NCBI GenBank assembly: GCA_020446815.1
Contig: JAGRDY010000026.1
Location: forward strand, 124,001 to 188,000
Origin: Paracoccaceae bacterium
Lineage (GTDB): Bacteria > Pseudomonadota > Alphaproteobacteria > Rhodobacterales > Rhodobacteraceae
Reading direction: 5' to 3'
Length of the DNA stretch: 64,000 nt
Of this stretch, positions 25,855 to 37,062 are shown piece by piece; position 1 is the first letter of the stretch, and the number at the start of each line of letters is the position of its first letter. Made by a program: the position numbers and the translations under genes. The notes below the pieces were generated by a model. It searched no databases and was not told where the DNA came from. It was given only the letters and a program-made list of their open reading frames with translations.

Positions 25855-26214
25855 ATGCCTGTGCTTTTCCACAAGCCACCCCGGATGAGGCGCGCTCTTG
25901 CTGGCCTTGGCGCGGTGTACCTCGTGTTTGCGGGGCTCGCGGCGCCCGGCCCTGCGGCCGCACAGAACTGCCGCATCCATGTGGCGACCGGCAAATGCAT
26001 TTACATCCCCGGCAGCCAGCGGCGCGAACCCGATTTTTCGGTGGGCGACACGTTCCCGGTTTACCAACAAAGCATGTTGATGAACATCGACCGCTATGGC
26101 CTGCCCCCGGTCGACGGCAACTGGCGTTATTACCGATTCGGGCCGCATATCTACCGGGTCGGGGCCGACGATCACCGCGTGCTGGGCATCATCTACAACT
26201 TTCGCCGGCGCTGA
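25855..26214 (+). CDS. Small secreted protein, RcnB-like appearance
   Basis: 119 residues from the ATG at 25855. A signal peptide ends near APGPAAAQ, and the mature protein is about 85 residues. The C-terminal half (YGLPPVDGNWRYYRFGPHIYRVGADDHRVLGIIYNF) has the 'LPP..G..W.....Y.V....G.I' pattern of the periplasmic RcnB family, though the match is by eye only. Two cysteines (CRIHVATGKC) could form a disulfide. The start is uncertain: ATGs at 25822 and 25885 are in frame, and the latter gives the shortest signal peptide. It converges with uvrA, whose stop is 12 bases away. Confidence 0.65.
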   Translation: MPVLFHKPPRMRRALAGLGAVYLVFAGLAAPGPAAAQNCRIHVATGKCIYIPGSQRREPDFSVGDTFPVYQQSMLMNIDRYGLPPVDGNWRYYRFGPHIYRVGADDHRVLGIIYNFRRR

Positions 26215-26225
26215 AGGCGCTGCGG

Positions 26226-29084
<2,859 letters not shown>

Positions 29085-29448
29085 GCCCGTCCTCGCGATC
29101 AGTGGTTAACAGATAATCCATGCGTGCCGAGTCTCCAACCCGAAAATGGGAACATTATATGAACTTCCAGAGCTTTTGATCCACGCCGCGGCGGAATTCC
29201 GCGGTGGCGGCCGCCGCCGGAATTTGCTGCTGAACGCGCGGGCATCGGCTTGCCGTTGGCCGCGGCAGATGCCCAGCGATCCCGCCTTGCGCGGGCGCGG
29301 AATGCTTCGCCCCGCCTTCGCGGTGATCCGGTCATGTTCCGCGTGGATATTGCCACGTCAATTGCGCCGCAATGCCCCGCTGGGGCCATATTTGCGCCCG
29401 CATTCACCCCGATACTGCCTGCGAAGCCGGGGTAAAGGAGTACGAGTC
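29085..29448. other. Intergenic region with the uvrA SOS promoter
   Basis: The left third (29085-29170) is AT-rich and carries the uvrA promoter with its LexA box. The remainder is GC-rich without a recognised gene, apart from the ribosome site AAAGGAG (29434-29440) for the small gene that follows. Confidence 0.6.
29150..29164 (-). promoter_or_regulatory. Alphaproteobacterial LexA (SOS) box of uvrA
   Basis: Read on the minus strand, GTTCATATAATGTTC fits the alphaproteobacterial consensus GTTC-N7-GTTC exactly. It is 66 bases before the uvrA ATG and overlaps the TATAAT-like core that probably serves as the -10 element, so LexA would block the promoter. Confidence 0.85.
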
Positions 29449-29595
29449 ATGCTGGCCCAAATCTCATTTGACGAAATCGCAGCCAGCCTGCTGATCTGCC
29501 TGCTGTTGCGCGAAACGCTCATCCTGGTGCTGCCCGACCACATCGCCGGGCCCGGCGGATGGCTGATCGACACCGCCCACGAAGAGGGCGTGTAA
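29449..29595 (+). CDS. 48-residue hydrophobic small protein
   Basis: 48 residues with one hydrophobic stretch (AASLLICLLLRETLILVL, about 11-28) and an acidic C-terminus. A strong ribosome site AAAGGAG lies eight bases before the ATG. No family is recognised. It is transcribed away from uvrA towards hisB, which starts 239 bases later; that gap shows no other gene. Small membrane proteins of this size are easily missed, and the good ribosome site is the main reason to call it. Confidence 0.5.
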   Translation: MLAQISFDEIAASLLICLLLRETLILVLPDHIAGPGGWLIDTAHEEGV

Positions 29596-29834
29596 ACCCT
29601 TCCAGCGGCCGGCGATGCCTAAAACCGCGCCGCCGGGCAACGCCGGTCGCGCGCCCCGCCCTGGCCACGTTCCTTTCTGTCCCTGCCCGATCGGCATGCG
29701 GCCAATCAGTGCCCGCGCGGGCAACGCCCACAGACCCCGCGCCCCGGCACGGCAATCCGCGAAAAGTTGGCCCCGAGGCTTGGAGTGGCCCCCCCATGCG
29801 CCTATAAGGCGGGCAAGATCAGCCGGAGACCCAG

Positions 29835-30422
29835 ATGCGCAGTGCAAAAATCACCCGCAAGACCGCCGAGACAGAGGTTTCGGTGGAGATGAATCTCGAC
29901 GGAACCGGCCGCTACGCCAACAAGACCGGGGTGGGTTTTTTCGACCACATGCTCGATCAGCTGGCGCGCCATTCGCTGATCGACATCACGGTCGCGGCAA
30001 CGGGCGACCGGCATGTCGACGATCACCATACCGTCGAGGATTGCGGCATCGCGCTCGGCCAGGCGATCGCCAGGGCGCTTGGCGACAAGCGCGGCATTCG
30101 CCGCTACGGGCATGTCAACCTTGCCATGGACGATGCGCAGATCGCCTGTGCGCTCGATCTTTCGGGGCGCCCCTATCTGGTCTGGAACGTTGATTTCCCG
30201 ACCGCCAGGATCGGCACCTTCGATACCGAACTGGTGCGCGAATTCTTTCAGGCGCTGAGCACACATGGCGCGATCACCCTGCATGTCGACCGCCTGCATG
30301 GCCTCAACAGCCATCACATCGCCGAAGCGGCGTTCAAATCGCTGGCCAGAGCGCTTCGAATGGCGGTCGAGCCCGACCCGCGCGCCGCCGGGGCGCTGCC
30401 CTCAACGAAAGGCGCGCTTTGA
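29835..30422 (+). CDS. hisB: Imidazoleglycerol-phosphate dehydratase
   Basis: 195 residues, the monofunctional form. Both metal-binding repeats are present: [16 protein letters not shown] (about 61-76) and [21 protein letters not shown], with [13 protein letters not shown] near the N-terminus. It performs the sixth step of histidine synthesis, turning imidazoleglycerol phosphate into imidazoleacetol phosphate. hisH follows after 4 bases. Confidence 0.97.
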   Translation: MRSAKITRKTAETEVSVEMNLDGTGRYANKTGVGFFDHMLDQLARHSLIDITVAATGDRHVDDHHTVEDCGIALGQAIARALGDKRGIRRYGHVNLAMDDAQIACALDLSGRPYLVWNVDFPTARIGTFDTELVREFFQALSTHGAITLHVDRLHGLNSHHIAEAAFKSLARALRMAVEPDPRAAGALPSTKGAL

Positions 30423-30426
30423 TCCG

Positions 30427-31065
30427 ATGTCCACGGTTCTCGTCGATTACGACAGCGGCAACCTGCATTCCGCCGCCAAGGCCTTTCAGCGCATGGCCGC
30501 CGAAACGCATTGCGGCAGGGTGGAGGTGACATCGCACCCCGAAGTGGTGGCCGGCGCCGGGCGGATCGTGCTTCCGGGCGACGGGGCGTTTCCGTCCTGC
30601 CGGGCCGCGCTGGCCCGCATCGACGGGCTGTTCGAGGCGATCGAAGACGCCGTGACCCGCCGCGCGGTGCCGTTTCTGGGGATCTGCATCGGCATGCAGA
30701 TGATGGCGACGCGCGGGCTGGAATTCACCGAAACACCCGGTTTTGGCTTGGTGGGCGGCGATGTGGTCAGGATCACCCCGGCGGATCCGGCGCTCAAGGT
30801 GCCGCACATGGGCTGGAACGATCTGATCATCGACCGGCCGCACCCGATCCTGAGCGGGGTGGAGACAGGCCGGCACGCCTATTTCGTCCACTCCTATCAT
30901 TTCCGCGTCGCCGATCCCCGGCACCGCCTCGCGCATGTCGATCACGGCGGCGAAATCGCCGCGGTGGTCGGGCGCGACAACATGGTCGGCGTGCAGTTTC
31001 ACCCCGAAAAAAGCCAGGCCACGGGGCTGCGAGTGATCGCCAATTTCCTGCAATGGCGCCCCTGA
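30427..31065 (+). CDS. hisH: Imidazole glycerol phosphate synthase, glutaminase subunit
   Basis: 212 residues, class I glutamine amidotransferase. The nucleophile is Cys87 in [11 protein letters not shown]. The His-Glu pair is in VQFHPEKSQ, and [13 protein letters not shown] marks the N-terminus. It supplies ammonia to HisF, which lies 5 kb away on the other strand. The stop overlaps the next start (TGATG), tying it to the glutaminase gene. Confidence 0.96.
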   Translation: MSTVLVDYDSGNLHSAAKAFQRMAAETHCGRVEVTSHPEVVAGAGRIVLPGDGAFPSCRAALARIDGLFEAIEDAVTRRAVPFLGICIGMQMMATRGLEFTETPGFGLVGGDVVRITPADPALKVPHMGWNDLIIDRPHPILSGVETGRHAYFVHSYHFRVADPRHRLAHVDHGGEIAAVVGRDNMVGVQFHPEKSQATGLRVIANFLQWRP

Positions 31066-31976
31066 TGGACATCGCGGCAATCCTGCGCGACATCCATGAA
31101 ACCGTCAGCCAAAGCCCGGATCGCGGCACGGTCGCCGATTATATCCCCGAACTGGCCCGCATCGACACCGGGCGGTTCGGCATGTCCGTGGTGCTGGCCG
31201 ATGGCACGCAGCATTCGGTGGGCGACGCGGCCAGGCCGTTTTCCATCCAGAGCATTTCCAAGATCTTCGCCCTGGCACTGGCGCTGGGGCGGCTGGGCGA
31301 CCGGCTCTGGACGCGGGTCGGGCGCGAACCTTCCGGGCTGGCCTTCAATTCGATCCTTCAGCTCGAGCATGAGGCCGGCATTCCCCGCAACCCACTGATC
31401 AACGCCGGCGCCATCGTCGTCACCGACGCCGTGCTGGCCGGCAACGCGCCGCGCGAATATCTGGGCGAGCTCTTGCGCTTCATCCGGGCCGCGGCCGAAG
31501 ACGACGCCATCCATATCAATGAAAGTATCGCGCTTTCGGAATCCGAAACCGGGCACCGGAACTTCGCGCTTGCCCATTTCCTGCGTGCCCATGGCAACCT
31601 GCAAAATGCCCCCCATATGGCGCTCGGCGCCTATTTTCATCAATGCGCCATCGAGATGAGCTGCGAACAGCTCGCCCGGTCGGGGCGGTTCCTGATGGGC
31701 GCGCAAGGCCATCCGCGGCTCGTCTCGCCCGGCAGGGTAAGGCGGATCAACGCGCTGATGATGACCTGCGGGCATTACGACGGCTCGGGCGATTTTGCCT
31801 ATCGGGTCGGATTGCCGGGAAAATCCGGTGTGGGCGGCGGCATTCTGGTGATCGCCCCGGGCCGCGCCTCGATCGCCGTCTGGTCGCCGGGCCTGAATGC
31901 CCAGGGAAACTCCAAGCTGGGAACCGAGGCGGTCGAAATGCTGGCGCGGCGTACCGGCTGGTCGGTCTTCGGCTGA
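31065..31976 (+). CDS. glsA: Glutaminase A (serine-dependent beta-lactamase fold)
   Basis: 303 residues. The family catalytic S-x-x-K is S63-I-S-K66 in [15 protein letters not shown]. Further signatures are [21 protein letters not shown] and [12 protein letters not shown]. It hydrolyses glutamine to glutamate and ammonia. Its start overlaps the hisH stop by one base, so it is read as part of the his operon. HisH is itself a glutaminase of an unrelated fold. Insertion here, between hisH and hisA, is not the standard his order. Confidence 0.93.
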   Translation: MDIAAILRDIHETVSQSPDRGTVADYIPELARIDTGRFGMSVVLADGTQHSVGDAARPFSIQSISKIFALALALGRLGDRLWTRVGREPSGLAFNSILQLEHEAGIPRNPLINAGAIVVTDAVLAGNAPREYLGELLRFIRAAAEDDAIHINESIALSESETGHRNFALAHFLRAHGNLQNAPHMALGAYFHQCAIEMSCEQLARSGRFLMGAQGHPRLVSPGRVRRINALMMTCGHYDGSGDFAYRVGLPGKSGVGGGILVIAPGRASIAVWSPGLNAQGNSKLGTEAVEMLARRTGWSVFG

Positions 31977-32127
31977 AGCATTTGCGGAAACTCCCGATCC
32001 ACCGGGCTCCACCGGGCATCGCCGACAACCCGAAGGCAGCCAAAGCGCCCCGGATCTCCGGCAATTCAGCGGCCAGCCGAAGCGTCGACGGGCGGCGGCC
32101 CGATCCACGGCGGCGCCTGACGGCAAT

Positions 32128-32529
32128 CTATCTGATCCTGACCCAGGTCTGGCCGTCACAGATCGCGCCCAGGCAGCCCAGCACCCGCAACCGGTCGCCC
32201 TCCAGCCGGGCCTTCGCCGCGTAGACCTTGTCACGCAACGGCACCCAGACCCGGCCGCCGCCATAGCTTCCGTTGCCCTGCGCCTGCAATCCCCAGAAAA
32301 GATCGCGCCCCATGCTGCGCGTGACAACCGGTGCGCCGGTCCTGTCGACGACATGAACGACGCGGCCGCAGAACGCCTCCTCGCACATGCGGATCGCCAC
32401 TTCGCCGACCTGCCCCTTGAAATCCGGCTCGACACGCCAGAGCCCCAGGATCGGGTCCGGCCTGGCCGCCGCTCCGCTCAGGCAGGCAGCGCCCAACACG
32501 ACCAGAAAGAACAGCCGGCGCCCGGCCAT
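32128..32529 (-). CDS. Secreted DUF2147 protein (first of two)
   Basis: 133 residues with a signal peptide (AGRRLFFLVVLGAACLSGAAARP). The mature part follows the DUF2147 pattern: DPILGLWRVE…GEVAIRMCEEAFCGRVVHV…YGGGRVWVPLRDKVYAAKARLEGDRLRVLGCLGAICDGQTWVRI. The four cysteines are as expected for paired disulfides. The role of the family is unknown. AGGAGG sits five bases before the ATG at 32529. It is about 130 bases from a paralogue in the same direction, both opposing the his genes. Confidence 0.85.
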   Translation of the reverse strand: MAGRRLFFLVVLGAACLSGAAARPDPILGLWRVEPDFKGQVGEVAIRMCEEAFCGRVVHVVDRTGAPVVTRSMGRDLFWGLQAQGNGSYGGGRVWVPLRDKVYAAKARLEGDRLRVLGCLGAICDGQTWVRIR

Positions 32530-32657
32530 ATCCACCTCCTACCACACCGGCAAAGCCGTTTTCCCGAACCATCAGGACAGCGATTCGAACGCCCGGCAGG
32601 CACATCATCCGGGCGCGGCATTCCGCCCCGCAGGGCCGCGCCCGCCGGCACCCCCGG

Positions 32658-33050
32658 TCACTTGACCCGGCGCCAGTCCGATGCGCGACAGATCAGCCCG
32701 CCCAGCACACAGCCCGAAACCGCCAGATCGTCCCCCGACAACTGCATCTTGCCCCTGTAGGTCTTGTCGCGGTCCGGTGCCCAGACGCTGCCGCCGCTAT
32801 AGGTGCCGCCGCCTGACGGGACCATGCCCCAGACGATCTGCTTGCCGATATTGTCCGATGGCGTTTCGGCCCCCGAACTGTCGAAGGCCTTGACCAGAAC
32901 CCCGCAAATCTTCGCCCCGCAGGGCGCGATCCTGACGAAACCGAATTTGCCGTTATCATCGGGCTTGGTCTGCCACACCCCCTCGATCGGGTCGGCCATC
33001 GCGCCCCCTGCGGCAAAAACCAGCGCCGCCGCGAAAAGAAATCTCTTCAT
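32658..33050 (-). CDS. Secreted DUF2147 protein (second of two)
   Basis: 130 residues. A signal peptide (MKRFLFAAALVFAAGGAMA) is followed by DPIEGVWQTKPDDNGKFGFVRIAPCGAKICGVLVKAF and ends GDDLAVSGCVLGGLICRASDWRRVK. Same cysteine pattern and length as the downstream paralogue, but clearly diverged, so the duplication is old. Periplasmic; function unknown. It is divergent from hisA with 128 bases between starts. Confidence 0.87.
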   Translation of the reverse strand: MKRFLFAAALVFAAGGAMADPIEGVWQTKPDDNGKFGFVRIAPCGAKICGVLVKAFDSSGAETPSDNIGKQIVWGMVPSGGGTYSGGSVWAPDRDKTYRGKMQLSGDDLAVSGCVLGGLICRASDWRRVK

Positions 33051-33178
33051 CGCCCCTGCCTCCCTGACATCTGCGGGCCATTTTCGCCGAATCACCCGCC
33101 CTTCGTCCAGCGTTATGTGACGTTGCCATGCCTTTGCCGCTATGGCATGAGGCACTATCCCCGCCGCCGGAGCCCGCC

Positions 33179-33916
33179 ATGATCCTTTACCCCGCCATCG
33201 ACCTGAAAGACGGCCAGTGCGTGCGGCTCCTGCACGGCGAGATGGACAAGGCTACGGTCTTTGGCGACGATCCGGCCGCACAGGCGGCGGAATTCCAAAC
33301 CGCGGGATGCGCCTGGCTGCATCTGGTGGATCTCGACGGCGCCTTCGCCGGTGCCCCGGTCAACGCCGCCGCGGTCGAGGCGATCCTGGCGCGCGTCACG
33401 GTGCCCGCCCAGCTTGGCGGCGGCATCCGCGACATGGCGACGATCGAGATGTGGCTCGGCAAGGGGCTCGCCCGCGTGATCCTCGGCACCGCCGCGGTGG
33501 AAAACCCCGCGCTGCTGCGCGAGGCGGCGCGCGCGTTTCCCGGCAAGGTGGCCGTCGGGCTGGACGCGCGCGGCGGGCGGGTGGCCACGCGCGGATGGGC
33601 CGAGGAAACCGGCATCCTCGCGACCGATCTGGCCCGGCGCATCGAGGATGCGGGCGTCGCCGCGATCATCTATACCGACATCCTGCGCGACGGCGCCATG
33701 CAGGGGCCGAACATCGCGGCCACCGCCGGTCTGGCCCGCGCGGTGGACATACCGGTCATTGCCTCGGGCGGCGTATCCTCGCTGGCCGATCTTATCGCCC
33801 TGCGTGATACCGGCGTCATCGCCGGGGCCATTTCGGGGCGCGCGCTCTATGACGGCGCGCTGGATCTGGGCGCGGCGCTGAAGGCGCTTTCGGGTGGCGT
33901 TTCGGCAAGAACCTGA
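33179..33916 (+). CDS. hisA: Phosphoribosylformimino-5-aminoimidazole carboxamide ribotide isomerase
   Basis: 245-residue TIM barrel. The catalytic aspartates fall in [14 protein letters not shown] (Asp8) and VGLDARGG, and the phosphate loops are LGGGIR and ASGGVSS. It carries out the Amadori rearrangement of ProFAR in histidine synthesis. The ATG at 33179 gives the canonical start [10 protein letters not shown]. It is separated from hisH by glsA and the two DUF2147 genes. Confidence 0.96.
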   Translation: MILYPAIDLKDGQCVRLLHGEMDKATVFGDDPAAQAAEFQTAGCAWLHLVDLDGAFAGAPVNAAAVEAILARVTVPAQLGGGIRDMATIEMWLGKGLARVILGTAAVENPALLREAARAFPGKVAVGLDARGGRVATRGWAEETGILATDLARRIEDAGVAAIIYTDILRDGAMQGPNIAATAGLARAVDIPVIASGGVSSLADLIALRDTGVIAGAISGRALYDGALDLGAALKALSGGVSART

Positions 33917-34053
33917 ATCGCCGAAACTGACAACGGTACTCAAACCGGCCTTTTCAGAGCCTCTTCGGTATAGCCGTGAAGGAGGTTATCGAACCGCCCA
34001 AACAACCTTTCCCTTCAAGGCGTTAGCGGATTTCTCAACACAAAAGCGCGGGA

Positions 34054-34137
34054 TGGTGGGCGACCCTGGAATCGAACCAGGCATGAGTCTCCTCGGCGGA
34101 GTTACAGTCCGCTGCCGCACCTTGCAGCACGTCGCCC
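34054..34137 (-). tRNA. tRNA-Tyr (anticodon GUA)
   Basis: 84 bases including an encoded CCA. The acceptor stem is GGGCGAC with GTCGCCC, discriminator A. The anticodon loop reads CTGTAAC, there is a long class II variable arm, and the T-arm is CCTGG-TTCGATT-CCAGG. The 137 bases between hisA and this gene show no other feature. Confidence 0.95.
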
Positions 34138-34228
34138 ACTAGGGGGCTGATTACTCGTGGGCCGGTGAAGCGTCAAGGAAGAATTTCCCCGCCCGCCGGG
34201 GGGCGGGCTTGCCTTCCGCGCGGGCGTC

Positions 34229-34248
34229 GGCGCAAGGTGCGGGGCACG
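34229..34248 (+). repeat. 20-bp direct repeat before rlmB, copy 1
   Basis: GGCGCAAGGTGCGGGGCACG, ending 10 bases before the rlmB ATG. It is identical to 37043-37062. Confidence 0.85.
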
Positions 34249-34258
34249 AGGCAACGGG

Positions 34259-35050
34259 ATGGCTGCAATGCAAAAACCAGGCTGGGTGATCGACAAGGAA
34301 CGCGCCAGACGGGCGGCGGCGAACGAGACGATCTGGCTTTTCGGGCTTCACGCGGTGCGCGATGCGCTGATCAACCCGGCGCGGCAAAAGCTGCGGCTGG
34401 TGCTGAGCGCGAATGCCGCCGACAGGCTGGGCGAGGCGGTCCGCGCCGGCGGCATCGCGCCGGAAATCGTCGACGCGCGGAAATTCGCAACCCATGTCGG
34501 CCTGGACCGCGACAGCGTGCATCAGGGTGCGGCGTTGCAGGCCAGGCCGCTGAACTGGGGCGCGATGGAAGACGTCTGCGCCTCGGGCGCGGGCGCGCCG
34601 CTCGTGGTGTTGCTCGACCGGGTGAGCGACCCGCATAATGTCGGGGCGGTGCTGCGTTCGGCCGAGGTCTTCGGGGCCCGCGCAGTGATCGCGACGCTGC
34701 GCCATTCGGCCCCGGAAACCGGCGCATTGGCCAAGACGGCGAGCGGCGCGCTGGAGCGCCAGCCCTATCTGCGCGTCACCAATCTTGCCGAGGCGATGGA
34801 GCGGCTGAAATCCATGGGATATGTGCTATTGGGGCTCGACGGCGCGGCCGAACGGACGCTGGGCGCGGCCCTGGCCGGCCTGGGCGGCCGCCCGGTGGGG
34901 CTGGTTCTGGGGGCGGAAGGCCCGGGCTTGCGCCAGAAGACCCGCGAAACCTGCGATGGCCTGGTCAGGATTGCCTATCGCGGCAGCTTCGGGTCGCTGA
35001 ATGTCTCGAACGCCGCCGCCGTGGCGCTTTACGCGGCCACGGCGCGCTAA
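34259..35050 (+). CDS. rlmB: 23S rRNA 2'-O-ribose methyltransferase, TrmH/SpoU family
   Basis: 263 residues. An N-terminal substrate-binding domain (ETIWLFGLHAVRDALINPARQKLRLVLSANA) is followed by the SPOUT knot: motif 1 LLDRVSDPHNVGAVLRSAEVFG, motif 2 GLVLGAEGPGLRQKTRETCD, motif 3 GSLNVSNAAAVALY. It methylates the ribose of a conserved guanosine in 23S rRNA (G2251 in E. coli). It is divergent from the tRNA-Tyr gene. RlmB versus another TrmH-family member is judged from the N-terminal domain. Confidence 0.87.
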   Translation: MAAMQKPGWVIDKERARRAAANETIWLFGLHAVRDALINPARQKLRLVLSANAADRLGEAVRAGGIAPEIVDARKFATHVGLDRDSVHQGAALQARPLNWGAMEDVCASGAGAPLVVLLDRVSDPHNVGAVLRSAEVFGARAVIATLRHSAPETGALAKTASGALERQPYLRVTNLAEAMERLKSMGYVLLGLDGAAERTLGAALAGLGGRPVGLVLGAEGPGLRQKTRETCDGLVRIAYRGSFGSLNVSNAAAVALYAATAR

Positions 35051-35174
35051 GCGCGGCCCCGCGCATTCCCTTGCACGAACGTTCACAGTTGCGGGAGCGG
35101 GCTTTCATAATAATCGGCGCTGTGACATGTAAAAAGGCGACCCCATGTGCCCGCCCAGTTTCCGGGAGACCGCC

Positions 35175-35636
35175 ATGCCCCTGACACGACGCGCCCTTCT
35201 TGCATTCGGCATGGCGATTCCCGTCGGCGGGACCATCCTGCGCCCGGCGCTGGCGCGCGAGCCGGAGGTTTTCGCCACCGACGGCGTGGCGATTTCCGGC
35301 TATGACCCCGTGGCCTATTTCACCGAGGGCCGGCCGGTTGCGGGCAACCCCGCCCATGCCCTGAAATGGCGTGGCGCCACCTGGCGGTTCGCGAGTGCCG
35401 GGGCGCTGGACGCTTTCGAGATGAACCCCGCGGCCTATGCGCCGCGCTATGGCGGCTATTGCGCCTATGCGATGGCGAAAGGCGCGGTGGCCAGCACGGC
35501 CCCCGAGGCCTTCACGATCGACGAGGGGGCGCTCTATCTCAATTTCAGCATCGCCGTGCGCACAATCTGGCGAGAGGATATCGCGGGCAATGTGGCGCGC
35601 GCCGACGGGTATTGGCCGCAGGCGCTGGACCGGTAG
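35175..35636 (+). CDS. Exported YHS-domain protein
   Basis: 153 residues. The N-terminus (MPLTRRALLAFGMAIPVGGTILRPALA) has two arginines before a hydrophobic stretch, so Tat or Sec export is possible. The mature part carries a YHS domain (AISGYDPVAYFTEGRPVAGNPAHALKWRGATWRFASAGALDAFEMNPAAYAPRYGGYCAYAMAKG). YHS domains are thought to bind metals; a Gly-Tyr-Cys stretch is present. The cellular role is unknown. The ATG at 35175 is preceded by GGGAGA. Confidence 0.85.
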   Translation: MPLTRRALLAFGMAIPVGGTILRPALAREPEVFATDGVAISGYDPVAYFTEGRPVAGNPAHALKWRGATWRFASAGALDAFEMNPAAYAPRYGGYCAYAMAKGAVASTAPEAFTIDEGALYLNFSIAVRTIWREDIAGNVARADGYWPQALDR

Positions 35637-35854
35637 GGCGGTTGCCGAAATACCCGGCACGCCCCGGCATCGCCTTTTGCGGTTCGCGCGCGGCGCGAGG
35701 CTGTCAACGGGCGCTTGGGTGATCGCCCGAAACGCCATGGCGATCACATCTGCGCGATAAGCCCTTCAATCGGCGGCGCGCGCACCTAATCTTCCTAACA
35801 GAAGCGCTGCACGGAACAGCGGCGCTTCCGTCCACTGTCCCTCGTTCCAAGACT

Positions 35855-35886
35855 GGCGCCCGGTTTTCATGACCGGGCGCCTTTTT
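35855..35886 (+). terminator. Strong rho-independent terminator
   Basis: GGCGCCCGG (35855-35863) pairs perfectly with CCGGGCGCC (35873-35881) over a 9-base loop and is followed directly by TTTTT. It ends 250 bases after the YHS stop and 12 bases before the hisE stop on the other strand. The distance from the YHS gene leaves room for a separate short transcript. Confidence 0.85.
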
Positions 35887-35898
35887 GCGCGCGGCGGG

Positions 35899-36210
35899 TC
35901 ATCCGCGCGCCGCCTTCTCATCCAGCCCGGACCGGCCCCCGCGCCGGTCGAGTTCCATAAGGACATCGGCCAGCGCAACGTCGCGGGCGGCCAGCATGAC
36001 CAGCAGGTGATAAAGCACGTCGGCGGCTTCGCCGACAAGCTTTTCGCGGTCGCCCTTCACCGCTTCGATGATCGCCTCGACGGCTTCCTCGCCGAATTTC
36101 TCGGCGCATTTCTCGGGGCCGCGCGCCAGCAGCCTTGCGGTCCATGACTGGTCGGGATCGGCCTGCTTGCGCGCGGCGATGGTGGCGGCGAGCGTTTCGA
36201 GCGGGTTCAT
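35899..36210 (-). CDS. hisE: Phosphoribosyl-ATP pyrophosphatase
   Basis: 103 residues, the stand-alone HisE. The all-alpha NTP-pyrophosphatase motif is [40 protein letters not shown], with the E-E-x-x-E…E-x-x-D metal ligands. It removes pyrophosphate from phosphoribosyl-ATP in step two of histidine synthesis. Its ATG overlaps the hisF stop by four bases, so it is translated with hisF. Confidence 0.96.
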   Translation of the reverse strand: MNPLETLAATIAARKQADPDQSWTARLLARGPEKCAEKFGEEAVEAIIEAVKGDREKLVGEAADVLYHLLVMLAARDVALADVLMELDRRGGRSGLDEKAARG

Positions 36211-36968
36211 GAAAGCCTCATCGGGATACCGGCGGCGGCCATGCGGGCCTTGGCCTGGCCGATGGTGAAGTCGCCGAAGTGAAAGATCGAGGCGGCCAGA
36301 ACGGCGCTGGCGCCGCCGATGGTGACGCCCTCGACCAGATGGTCAAGGGTGCCGACACCGCCCGAGGCGATGACCGGGATATCCACCGCATCGGCGATGG
36401 CGCGCGTCAGCGGCAGGTTGAAACCGGCGCGCGTGCCGTCGCGGTCCATCGAGGTGAGCAGGATTTCGCCGGCCCCCTTCGCGGCAACCAGACGGGCGAA
36501 TTCGACGGCGTCGATACCGGTCGCCCTGCGCCCGCCATGGGTGAAAATCTCCCATTTGCCGGGGCGCACGGTCTTGGCGTCGATCGCCACCACGATGCAC
36601 TGGCCGCCGAAACGGTCGGCGGCTTCGGCCACGACATCCGGGTTGGCGACGGCGGCGGAATTGAAGCTGACCTTGTCGGCCCCGGCCAGAAGCAGGGCGC
36701 GCACATCCTGATGGCTGCGCACACCGCCGCCGACGGTCAGCGGGATGTAGCATTGTTCCGCCGTGCGGGTGACCAGATCGAACATCGTGCCGCGATTCTC
36801 GTGGGTCGCGTGGATATCGAGAAAACAAAGCTCGTCGGCGCCGGCCGCGTCATAGGCCCTGGCCGCCGCGACCGGATCGCCGGCGTCGATCAGATCGACG
36901 AAATTGACGCCCTTGACCACCCGCCCGTCGGCGACATCGAGGCAGGGGATGATGCGGGTCTTCAACAT
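36207..36968 (-). CDS. hisF: Imidazole glycerol phosphate synthase, cyclase subunit
   Basis: 253-residue TIM barrel. Asp11 is in [19 protein letters not shown] and the second catalytic Asp in VVAIDAKTV. Phosphate loops are VGGGVRS and ASGGVG. It accepts ammonia from HisH and closes the imidazole ring. It is oriented against hisB, hisH and hisA; in related genomes hisF and hisE usually follow hisA on the same strand. Confidence 0.97.
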   Translation of the reverse strand: MLKTRIIPCLDVADGRVVKGVNFVDLIDAGDPVAAARAYDAAGADELCFLDIHATHENRGTMFDLVTRTAEQCYIPLTVGGGVRSHQDVRALLLAGADKVSFNSAAVANPDVVAEAADRFGGQCIVVAIDAKTVRPGKWEIFTHGGRRATGIDAVEFARLVAAKGAGEILLTSMDRDGTRAGFNLPLTRAIADAVDIPVIASGGVGTLDHLVEGVTIGGASAVLAASIFHFGDFTIGQAKARMAAAGIPMRLS

Positions 36969-37042
36969 GGCCCTGCTTTACTCGGTGTGCCCCGAAAGGG
37001 AAACCCCGCATGGCGGCCCGGCCGTGTTATAGTGTCGGGGCA

Positions 37043-37062
37043 GGCGCAAGGTGCGGGGCACG
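37043..37062 (+). repeat. 20-bp direct repeat, copy 2
   Basis: Identical to 34229-34248 and in the same orientation, 2.8 kb away. It overlaps the presumed GTG start (37051) of the membrane-protein gene. Confidence 0.85.

Noticed and set aside
33917-34140. tRNA-Tyr as attachment site of an integrated element
   Set aside because: No duplicated tRNA 3' end or integrase gene is visible nearby; the 20-bp repeat does not include tRNA sequence.
35070-35111. Promoter before the YHS gene (TTGCAC/TTGCGG with CATAAT)
   Set aside because: No pair of hexamers has acceptable spacing.
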